64,000 bases of DNA from Carya illinoinensis (taxonomy: Eukaryota > Streptophyta > Magnoliopsida > Fagales > Juglandaceae): contig NC_056761.1 of assembly GCF_018687715.1 (NCBI RefSeq), positions 12,937,001 to 13,001,000 of the forward strand, written 5' to 3'. A program made the position numbers and the translations under genes. Below the pieces are notes generated by a model. It saw only the letters and a list, made by a program, of their open reading frames with translations, did no database searches and had not been told where the DNA came from. This document shows positions 12,774-22,129 of the stretch, piece after piece; within the stretch, counting starts at the first letter, position 1; each line of letters begins with the position of its first letter.

Positions 12774-12898
12774 TCCTCTTACTCTTTTTCTCACTTGGGA
12801 TTACCAATGCGTCACTGTTTCGAAATATATCAAACCGACGCATACTCGGGCGCACAGAGATAAAGAAACCCATATAGTGGAGGAGGGCTATATATTAC

Positions 12899-12958
12899 CT
12901 AAAGAGGCAGTATGGGAAGATTATTGAGTGGTTGAACAATGACTCCATGAAAGGTCAT
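12899..12958 (-). promoter_or_regulatory. Upstream ORF in the AIRP2-like leader, ending at a splice donor
   Basis: On the minus strand an ATG at 12958 opens a 19-codon frame (MTFHGVIVQPL and so on) that stops with TAG at 12901-12899. The next bases are GTAATA, a good splice donor. A matching AG acceptor lies near 12820, giving a predicted 5' UTR intron of about 75 bp. The main ATG is at 12773. A uORF here could lower translation of the ligase. That the leader extends this far is inferred. Confidence 0.4.
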
Positions 12959-12999
12959 TGCAGTCTAGAAGGCGTAGATCGAAGAATGGGGAGGGAGAG

Positions 13000-13725
13000 A
13001 GTTGGATTTGTTTGAAATTGTCGCCTTGACTTGACTACTTTCATTAATGCTTATAGTTGGGGCGTGGAAGTTGGAATAACGAGAAGGAGGGAGCATCTCC
13101 CAAAGTCAAAACCATTATTATGCGTTTGGTTTGGTTTGGTCAGAGGATGAATTAATGGGACCAATATTCGGCCGTGCATTCCAATCTACGACTCCTCCCC
13201 TCCCTTATAATACGTCATCTACTTCCCTTATTCATTTGACAAAATAAACTTTAAAGTTTAAAGTTAAGATAAAAGTGAAACAAAAATTAAAAATAAAATA
13301 AAATAACTCTTGTATATACCTTAGACCAATATAATTTTTTTTTTTTATAATACTTTATTTGCTAGTAATTTTAGACATTGTCAAGGATGTTTTGTTACTA
13401 TTAGATGATATGGAAGACATGATATCATAACTAGAAATATCTATGAATGTGATATTAAGGAGATGGGATTCATGATTATTTTTCCTATCATCAACTTCGT
13501 ATCAGTTTGTCATTGATAGCCTGACTTTGGTTTTGACTATAACAAAATCATTTAATCCGATTTGACCTCAACAAATTTAAAATCGAACCGAATCAAATTG
13601 ATTTTACAGCATTATCCAAGAGGTTTCACAATTTTAAATATACAAGATTTTACTATCATTACGTGGAGACCAAGGACACCAAACACTACCTTATAACCAA
13701 TTTACAATTTCTTTGTTGAGGAAAA
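13000..13725. other. Promoter-side intergenic sequence
   Basis: Sequence upstream of the AIRP2-like gene. It is AT-rich, with no recognisable gene. It presumably contains that gene's promoter, but I could not single out a TATA box. Confidence 0.4.
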
Positions 13726-14580
13726 AACTCAGTATAATTTGTTATTATCTAATTTGAACTTTGAGTAACAAGATGAAGATGAATAGGCTTAGTGAATTAG
13801 GGCTTTTTTTACTCAATTCAAATGTCTAATGTGAGATTCAATGGTTCAATTTTCTAATTAGCCCAATCCAACATAGCCTGACTTTGAAAGCCCATTTGGA
13901 GTAAAGACCCTCCTAGCCCTTCCAAATTTGCTTTAGAGTTCAAAGTGATAGAAAAATAAGTGTCACCATATTTTAACGATTCAATCACAGGTGGGGTGAA
14001 CATGGCGTTGACTTTGGAAAATATTCTGAGAATCATGCTATTGTGGGTAATTTATCTACCTATTCTTGTCAAAATTCTTAGAATTATGGTCCGAAAAAGG
14101 ACATGTACTTGGGGCCGGGCATGCCTGATATCAGATGTTTTGGAATCAATATCTACCTTATCTACCGAGAGAGCCCATGGGTAAACCTTGGTTTGCAGTG
14201 CTAACATGCATGTCATGTTTGGGGTGCACCTTGCAAGTTTTAACTAACAATTTGTTCTTAAAATCCAGTCATTTAGGACAATAGATATAAATCTCTTAAA
14301 ATTCTTGAGTGATCCTTAGGACTAGAATAAGAGAGATTCACACACACACACATGTATAAAAGATGAGTCTGATAAATGTTCAGGAATATTGAGCATTTAA
14401 GATTGCCCGAGAACTTTATTAAGCTATAAATGACCTTGGGTCCAATCAAGAATTTTAGAAAAATATAAATTTTTAGGTACAATGGCCAATTTACTTGAAA
14501 GGGTCTATTCTTTTTTTTTTTTTTTTTAATTTTTTTATTTTCTCGCATTGTTTTATGTAAAATTAAAAGAAGAGAGATTA

Positions 14581-15230
14581 CTTGAGAGGACCTTTTATGT
14601 TGTTTCAACAAGTTCAAGATTGTCTTTCTCTGTTTGCAGAAGCTAAAGATGAGAAAGGAAAAGAAACCAGGGAGGTAGTATTCCAAGGGAATTAGGGATA
14701 TGGAGGAAAGGGACTAGCTTTGTTAAGGTGATTGGGATGCTAGCCTAAGTTCTAAGATGAAAAGAATGGGAGTGGGGATTGTGGTGAGGGATGAGAATAG
14801 GGAGTTGTTGTTACACTTTGTAATTTTGTTGCAGGTATTTGTACTCCAGCTGCAGCTGAGGCACAAGTGCTATGGAGGACTCTTCAACTATGTGCTGATG
14901 TAAATTGGACAAATGTTACATTTGAAGGTGATGCACTGGAAATTATACTGGCTGTTAATAGCGAAAGTTGCTGCTGGGAATGGCATGGACAAATAATGGA
15001 AGATATACAACTGATTTTACTCAATAGAAGGCATTGGTCAATACAATATATAAATAGAAAGAATAACAGAGTAGCTCATACCTTAGCTAAAATGGGATTA
15101 TATGTAAAAAATGAGGTAATCTGGATGGAAGGGGGGCCTGCAGGCATTAATTCCTTTGTTTTACAGGATAAACATTGTAATGATCCAGTTATGAGATAAT
15201 ACAAATAGTTTTTTCTTAAAAAGAAAAAAA
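14581..15230 (+). mobile_element. 5'-truncated LINE tail with 12-bp target duplication
   Basis: The insertion is flanked by GAAGAGAGATTA at 14569-14580 and 15231-15242. The duplicated block at 33.93 kb has this 12-mer once, with no insertion, so it is the empty site. The insert ends in an A-rich tail (15215-15230). It encodes an RNase H-like segment like the C-terminus of plant LINE ORF2. It was copied in after the duplication of block U. Confidence 0.85.
14720..15199 (+). pseudogene. LINE RNase H domain fragment
   Basis: Reading frame pieces give MGVGIVVRDENRELL, then after a shift a TPAAAEAQ stretch. An open frame from 14867 to 15199 carries FEGDALEIILAVNS and AHTLAKMG. This is the RVT_3-type RNase H fold found at the end of plant LINE ORF2 proteins. 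The N-terminal half is frameshifted and all upstream ORF2 is missing. It is non-functional and belongs to the insertion at 14581-15230. Confidence 0.75.
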
Positions 15231-15404
15231 GAAGAGAGATTAAAGTTTTAAACCTCTAACCTAAGTTTGAATATAGTGGTATGCAATTTGTTTTAAATAG
15301 AACACTGCTACACCCACCGAGAGTGTAGTACGATAAAAGTCACCAATAAGGCCATTTGAGTGTTCTTTTTTTACTTCTTTTTTTCATGCATTTTTTTAAT
15401 CTTC

Positions 15405-15510
15405 TTAAACAATAAAAAAAAATTCTCAACATCATTAAAAAATGCTTACTTAAACATTAAAAAAAAAATTCTCAACATCATTAAAAAATGTTTACTTAAT
15501 CATTAAGTTA
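15405..15510. repeat. Short tandem duplication (about 55 bp x 2)
   Basis: The segment reading TTCTCAACATCATTAAAAAATG, followed by TTACTTAA, occurs twice in a row. The paralogous position near 34.1 kb has a single copy, so the doubling happened after the block duplication. Confidence 0.7.
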
Positions 15511-15976
15511 AAAAAAAAAAAACAGACAATGGAGGCCCATTATCAGACCCAAAGCATTTTCCTTGAAAATAAGTTAAAAGGAGATCTAGATAAACCCATT
15601 AATAGTTTGGTATGCAGGATCAGACACCAATTCCAGAATTGCTCTTTTAAGATGGATCTATCATAATCTAATGACTCTAATCTTCAACTCTACCAACACA
15701 ATAGTAGAAAGTGCAGCATGTATATATGTATATGTCTAATCTCTTTTAACTTTTTTTACTACCAACTAAATATTTGTAATCATGTTAATACAAATGTCTC
15801 ATGAGCTTGATTCATATGCCAATGTGAGTTTTTCAGGGTATCAAACATTTTCTGTCATTTGTGGTGAATAAAAAAACCAAAATAGGTAAAGTTTCCAGTT
15901 CCAACTTGATTAATGTAATGCGATCATAATTCATTTTAATCCATGATTTGGAAGGAAAAAAAAAAAAATACATTAA

Positions 15977-16133
15977 GATGTTATTTGAATAATAAGTTGA
16001 GATTAGATAGAAGTTGAATAAAATATTATTTTTTAATATTATTATTATTTTGAGATTTAAAAAAGTTGAATTATTTATTATATTTTATGTAAAAATATAC
16101 AAATATTGTAATGATGGAATATGATGAGAGAGC
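15977..16133. mobile_element. MITE, GATGAGATG family, copy 4
   Basis: Has the family interior (AGAAGTTGAATAAAATATTATT, AAAAAGTTGAATTATTTATT) with decayed ends (TAAGTTGAGATTAGATAG; GATGGAATATGATGAGAG). Absent from the matching position of the second block copy at 34.21 kb, where 15.6-16.38 kb is missing altogether. Confidence 0.65.
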
Positions 16134-16432
16134 ATTGTCGTAAAATAAATGCATTGCTCTAAATGCATATGTATACATATATGCTTAAAATTCATAATAT
16201 GAGATGACAAAGAATGAGAATTGTTACATACAGTCACTTTTACGTATTCTTTATATATTTCATTAATATGATTAGTTAAAGTAGTTATTTTATATTTTAA
16301 AAAAATAATACAATTAATTATATTAATTAAGTGTATAAAAAATACTAAAAGATAACTGGACATAAAGTTTTTATTTTAAAAAATAACAATAAACATGGCA
16401 TGATTTAGGGGCCGAGGAATGTTAGTCTCCAA

Positions 16433-17764
16433 TCAAGCAAAACAAGGGACATTAATATACACCCATAGACCAAATTGACGCCCAAAAAATTCAAAACTAA
16501 AGATTGATAAATGAGAGATGACAGCTAACAAAGAGAGCACCAACAAACACCCACTAACCAAACTTTACAAAAGGAAAAGTAATAAAATCAAAAGCAAAAG
16601 TTGAGTGCATGATTGAATGACAGATAGGTGAGCGTTACAAAATCAAATAAGCCGAAAGCCTCCTTCCCCACTTTTGTGTCAAGTATCGCATTCACATTCG
16701 GTGCATGATATTTCTTATAATTTAGAATTTATTATAAAGATTTGATTAAAATATTTCTTACATCTAAATTTTAATTTTTAAAAAAATGTTTAAAAAATAA
16801 CAGTAATTCTTCCTAGTTAAGAAATTATTATTTATTCCTCAAATTATTTTTTATCAATATTTTATTTTAATACATAAAATAAATTATTCTTTCAATTATC
16901 TATACTTTCTATCATACTCATATTTGTTATAATTTTAAATAATAATTTTAAAAATAATTTAAATAATTACGAAAATATAAAAAAATAATTTAAATTTTTG
17001 TTTAAAATATGTATTAGAGTAATAGTTCAAAACATAACAAAAAAAAAATATTAAACAATTAAGTTTGTAAATAAAAGTGAGTAAAAAGTAATAAAAAATA
17101 ATAAAAAAAATATTATTTTGATAAAATAAAAAAAGTATAGAGAGTAAGATGTAAAAGATTTTTTAAAGATGAGTAAAATTTAAGCAAAGCTTTTAAAGAA
17201 TATTATTTTTAACTAAATTATAAAAAATTTTATGAAAAATCTAATATGAATACTCTCAGTTCATGTCTTGGGCTATACCAAAAATTATAAATTAGAAAAA
17301 AAAAATAATAAAATATTAAAAATATATTATACACGTAAAAGATATTATTTAATTAAACGTAAAAGATATTATTTAATTGAATTCTAAGTTATAAAATTAA
17401 ACATAAATTATGTTATTAATTAATTTAAATAAAAATTCAGATTTATATTTTTTTAATTATTATTTTTATTTAAAATTAATAATTATATAATAAAATAATT
17501 AAAAAATTTTGATTTTAAATATATAAAATTTGTAAAAATAAAATGATGAAGCAGTAACGGCAGTAACAAATGATTAAAAGGGCCAAATAGGTGTAGGCCT
17601 GTAGCCAGCTAGAGCGCTACCAGATGGATTGCAGGATTGTTTGCTTCCCTGTTGGTGGAGTAATGCTAGTAGCGCACTAGCTACATGCGTACACCAAGAA
17701 ATGCTTGAAATCGCGCATAACTATTTCTTCCGATAATCTTTTAATGATTTAAGAATTATTTTTA
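16433..17764. other. AT-rich filler, no gene seen
   Basis: Very AT-rich sequence with short direct repeats such as CGTAAAAGATATTATTTAATT, which occurs twice near 17.34 kb. It has no counterpart in the second block copy, where an AT-rich tandem array occupies the position. Confidence 0.5.
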
Positions 17765-18409
17765 AATCATTTTTTCAAAGAAATCAATGGCCGAATAAAA
17801 AAGTAATATTTAATCACAATAGCAGCTCCTTCATTATAGTGAGTTGACGTATGCTCAGCCGAGACTTTACAATATAGACTAAAGTGGATTAAAAAAATAG
17901 CTGACCGATGAAGGCATATGTGATGGTTATGGTGACATGGTATGCTCAGAAACGAACAACCTATTGCAATGAAATTGCAGGATGGAGCCAACTGAATGCT
18001 CTCGAGGAACTAAGGTTAATGTATTTAACCTAATTTTAAAAGGTAATGTGTGAACTACAGCTTTCTAGCTTCTCATTATCATGGATCACGTTGAATACCA
18101 AATAAATTTTCTCACATATGATATGTGACAATGGCCAAAACAGCTGACATGGTGGTTATTTATATGTATCATCACGTTGAATCCCGAAGTAGTTTAATAT
18201 TGTTGTCCATGACTACATGTGCATGTCATCAAATGAGACGCTCAGCATATGCTGCTTACCTTTCGGCATTTTCTGACATTGCTTTTGTTGTATTGATGTT
18301 AACTGTTGTATCGATGCTAGCATTTCTTGAGAGTGCTTTTTCTTGTATCAATGTTAGGTTCAGGGATTATAATTGGGAAGGATAAAATAAATTGGGTCTA
18401 GTCCACTAG

Positions 18410-18842
18410 AAGTCTATCACCAAGAAGAAATAAAACAAGTGGACTCGAACACATAAAAGAAAAAGAGCATCATAAGGAATGTTTGAATGGAGACTTGATT
18501 TCTTGTTGAAAATGCCATTTCATAGAGTCGGCTTAATTGTGGTTCGACCTTGGCTCTATTCTAGCTCAACTGTGGTACGACTGTGGCTCGACACTTCACT
18601 CAAACAAATTCCAAACATATTGTTCACTCGACATTTGCTCGACAGCCACTTGAGAAAATCTTAAGCAAATTGTTTACTTGACATTTAGTTTGAATGAACA
18701 CTTAACAGATTGTTCGCTCGACATGCCGCTTGAGCGAATGTTTGTAATTAAGATTTTTCGTGTCATACAATATAAATGCATGTTATTTTTCATTATATTG
18801 AGACAATAAGTGGCTTGAATATAAAAAAAAAAAAAAAAAAAG
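18410..18842. mobile_element. LTR-retrotransposon-derived fragment with CTCGAC/TTGAGCGAA motifs
   Basis: Repeated motifs GTTCACTCGACATTTGCTCGAC, TTGTTTACTTGACATTTAG and TTGTTCGCTCGACATG with CTTGAGCGAATG give the palindromic CTCGA..TTGAGCGAA style seen in some plant LTRs. The right end is an A run (18822-18841). No coding capacity is left. The family assignment is from memory and uncertain. Confidence 0.4.
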
Positions 18843-18874
18843 GAAGAGATCTTATTGAATAAGATTTTGTAATC

Positions 18875-19345
18875 TCATTGAGTGTATCGAAGCTTTTAGC
18901 GTTGAGAGAGAAAATGGTCGTGCTATGTTCCCACGTAATACCGGGAAAATTAATCACTTTAATGTACTTTTGGAATTTATGCTTTGGAGGTAGAATAGGG
19001 AATCAAGCCATTGGTCCGTATAGCATAGCTATCTACATATCATATTAACAATTTCTTCGTATAAATATTTGGTTTGAAATTCTTTGGATAAACGGAGTTG
19101 TGCTCTATTTTCCTTTTGTTTTGTTTTCGAGTACATGCTCATATGAAGTAAATGGTATCCGATGAATGGTAGTTTATTGTTGTTGGATACATTTTTCGGT
19201 TAGCTGGCCATGTGAAAAAACTCCTATGTGATGAATGGCCCACAAGATATCATTTAAAAATGGTTGAACCGTTAGACGGCCGAGATCAAACTTGAAGTGA
19301 ATCTTACGACCAATAAAAAGTTCAAGTGAAAAGCCCAAGGAATAT
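18875..19345. repeat. Duplicated NLR-flank block V, part 1
   Basis: Matches 38.45-39.00 kb closely: GGCGTTGAGAGAGAAAAT, CCATTGGTCCGTATAGCATAGC and GGTTGAACCGTTAGACGGCCG are in the same order. No protein is evident. It shows that the sequence between block U and the NLR was part of the duplicated unit. Confidence 0.75.
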
Positions 19346-19724
19346 ATAATTTGAAATTAAGCCAAAACAAAGGAGTAGTGTTAGGAAGGGAATAAGTTCT
19401 GCTTGGCACTTATATTTTTTAAATGAGAATTTTAAATTTTAAAATTAAATATTAAAATATAATATTATTATTGTATTAAAATTTGAAAAAATTAAGAAAA
19501 AATTAAATTATTTATTATATTGTATATATAAATTTAAAAAAATTATAATTATAAAATAATAATTTTATATTTAAAATAAGAATTTCACGTGATCAGGCAG
19601 CACTAACTGTGAACTACAGTCTGCCCTGCCCTGCCAAAAGCCCTCCACCTATCATGCTCGAACCCAATAAAGTGATTACTCTAGTGTCTACATATTTGCA
19701 CAGGGACCATTGAAGGTAATTAGT

Positions 19725-20310
19725 TGTAAAAGCTGCAAGAGTGATAGTCATGTCTGTACCATCCACCGATGCCTAAACAATAGGACATACAGCCTGTATT
19801 TGACCTACCCAGCAATAGTGCACCTCAATTATCCAAACGTACCGGGTCATGTCTGCCCTGGAAATCATTTGCGGATATGAATATGAATATTGCAACCACC
19901 GACACCTCCCAACGCAGCGAACACGATAAAGACAAAAAGTATAGAAAATCAAAAACTGACTGGATGGTGCTACAGGCACCGTTAGGTAAAAAAAAAAAAA
20001 ATTTTGTTTTTTTATTTTTTTTTCAAATTATTTTTTAATAATTTTAAATATTTTAAAAAAATATAAAAAATTTATAATAATATTAAAAAAAAAATTTTAA
20101 TCATTAAAGAAAAGAGAAAAATTAAAAAAAAAAAATTAGGCCAACGATGGTCTCAGTAGAAACTATCAACGATGACCTCAGTGTTTTCCAACCTAAAAAT
20201 ATATCACAAGAACCAAAGTAATTGACTTTTACGTACAACCATTTTTTCCCTCGACAAGGCATGGACCATCGAGGTTAAACTGGACGTTCTCCTCCAAATA
20301 TTACGGCGGA
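19725..20310. repeat. Duplicated NLR-flank block V, part 2
   Basis: 19725-19965 matches 55.27-55.50 kb, and 20190-20310 matches 58.44-58.55 kb and also 55.76-55.81 kb. The first piece is much better conserved than its AT-rich surroundings. Its minus strand has open stretches, but I do not recognise a protein. Confidence 0.7.
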
Positions 20311-20579
20311 AATTATATCTATAGTTGTGATAGTACCAGCGTAAATAATATTAAAAAAATATATATAAAATTTCTATAAAATAAATAAATTTTTTAATAA
20401 TAGATTTTATTTTATATTTTATTTAAATAATTGCATATTATTTTCATGATAAACGCTTCAGACCGATTTATCTTATAAGTATGAACAACGGAGACCAATG
20501 GAGTGCTGCCACGTAAGGGATACCTCTTTGAAACCAGTGCGCCGCGCTACAGGGGAACCAAGTCAAGACCCCCCAAGCC

Positions 20580-20583
<4 letters not shown>

Positions 20584-20634
<51 letters not shown>
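20584..20634. repeat. (CT)n microsatellite inside the left TIR
   Basis: About 25 CT units. Together with the (GA)n at 21331-21369 it forms the inner border of the Mutator-like inverted repeats. Confidence 0.95.
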
Positions 20635-20637
<3 letters not shown>

Positions 20638-21328
20638 CGAACCGAAAACCTTTCTCTCCTTCCCTCTCCTTCATGAATCCTGGCGTGACCAGCAAAATCT
20701 AAATTGGAAAATCACCGTAAGTTTTTTAACCTTTTGTTTTATGGGTGTTTTGATCTTCCAAGCATTTTTTTTCCTTTTTGTTGTTTTGGGGTGGGGGGGC
20801 GGGGGTTGAAGTTTGAAGCCTTTGTCGTGATTTATGGGCATCTTCTCAGGAACCAAACGGCGAAAATTATGATGAAGTTTTTATCTATATGTGTGATTCT
20901 GTGATTGGATTTATATTGGTAAAACGTGAATTTCTTTCTTGGGAGTTTTTTCTTCTCTCTATTATCTATATCTTTGGTTTGAAAATGACTTATGGAAAAT
21001 AGTAAAAAAAAGAATAAAAATAAGTTTAGTTACGCAGATAGATGGTTTATTGCAAATTGTGAAGAAAATGTTTACGCTTTACTGATGTCTATGTTTATGG
21101 ATTGGGTAATATCTTTTTATTAAAGAAATCTTATGCTTCACTTTGGAAGTTTCGGTTTCATGGAGTTGCTTGGGAGGGAGATAGCGAGGAGAGAGACTGC
21201 ATGCAGAGAATCGAACAGAAGAAGCACCTCTCTGTGCAGAGAATCAAATGCAAGAGAAGGATCTGTTTTGCTTGGATGAACTTCGAAGGAAAGACAGAGA
21301 GCAACATCAGGGGTGTTTTTTGTGTTGC

Positions 21329-21330
<2 letters not shown>

Positions 21331-21369
<39 letters not shown>
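21331..21369. repeat. (GA)n microsatellite inside the right TIR
   Basis: About 19 GA units, the inverted counterpart of 20584-20634. Confidence 0.95.
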
Positions 21370-21374
<5 letters not shown>

Positions 21375-22035
21375 AATCTCGACAAAGTGGATCCAGTGTA
21401 GCGTAGGAGGGATGTTTGCATATGTAGCCCTTACGTGGCTTTCATCTATTAGTTTCCGATAAAAAGGCCTTATAGGATAATCCGATGAGAAGTTATTCTC
21501 TATTTTCATACTTTATCGTTATAAAAAATAATCATTTTCACGAATTGCCTAATATCGAGAAATTATTGGCAAACTTGGCCCGCCAACATTAGACTTTAAT
21601 AGAGAAAAAGTATACGGACTATGTTTATAGTTGAGTTGTAAATAGTAATATTTTATTAATTTTATTAAAATAAATTTAAATTTTTTAAATTAAAATAAGT
21701 CTAATTTTTTAGCTTAAAATATATCAAATAGGTTGAAATAAATTTATATTTTTTTATAAAAAGTTCAAAATATTGTAGATACTATCAATAATTAATTTAA
21801 AATAAATTAAACATAATTCAACAACCAAATAGATCAATCTAAAATGAATAAGGATTAGGCAGATAAATTCATCCAAGCTTTTTCGCTACAGTAAACTTAG
21901 TTGATTCAATATATTTGGAGGACCCGTACGTGTGGCCCAGTTGCAATTAAACTGTAGCATAGTTGTCAATTTTTTTTTTTTTTATCATTTTCCGCTTAAA
22001 ATAATTCCTACCTACTCTGCCTTACCGGGAGTCAA

Positions 22036-22048
22036 CTATATATATACA
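22036..22048 (+). promoter_or_regulatory. TATA-like box upstream of NLR copy 1
   Basis: A CTATATATATACA motif sits about 85 bp before the NLR ATG at 22130, a normal plant distance for promoter plus short leader. It is inferred by position only. Confidence 0.4.
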
Positions 22049-22129
22049 ATGTTCCCTGCGAGTTTCTCTTTAGGTTGAGGCCAGAAATACGGTCTCAGTT
22101 TATCCACTTCCTTCCTGAAGAAGAACGTC

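Larger units (their letters stand above)
13728..18012. repeat. Duplicated NLR-flank block U, copy 1
   Basis: Parts of this interval match 33.63-35.33 kb in the same order and orientation: 13728-13800 with 33626-33698; 14284-14580 with 33698-33940; 15243-15595 with 33942-34213; 16386-16432 with 34213-34262; 17765-18012 with 35085-35322. The pieces in between are insertions or deletions in one copy (a LINE tail here, an AT tandem array there). The last piece ends in GCTCTCGAGGA in both copies. It marks an old segmental duplication of the region upstream of an NLR gene. Confidence 0.75.
20448..21500. mobile_element. Non-autonomous Mutator-like element with perfect 9-bp target duplication
   Basis: The element is flanked by TATTTTCAT at 20439-20447 and 21501-21509. 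The ends are long imperfect inverted repeats. The left end starts GATAAACGCTTC and the reverse complement of the right end starts GAGAATAACTTCTC. Both continue through CGGATT/CGATTT, TATAAG, CGGA, GCCACGTAAGGG and GCTAC into a CT run, (CT)n at 20584-20634 and (GA)n at 21331-21369. Nine-bp duplications and TIRs of 100 bp or more are hallmarks of Mutator-like elements. The paralogous flank near 58.73 kb lacks the insertion. No transposase is present. The core (20.64-21.32 kb) includes a leader-like stretch ending in a GTAAGT donor and may be captured gene DNA. Confidence 0.85.

Noticed and set aside
14273..14686. 137-codon minus-strand frame
   Set aside because: It spans the junction between block U and the LINE insertion and includes a poly-lysine run from a T tract; chance frame.
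18125..18385. 86-codon frame with a hydrophobic segment
   Set aside because: No match to a known family, no intron or promoter signals, lies in decayed block sequence absent from the other copy.
20468..20856. Overlapping open frames of 60-100 codons on both strands with (SL)n and (ER)n repeats
   Set aside because: They are translations of the CT/GA microsatellite in the Mutator-like TIR; no domain and no codon bias.
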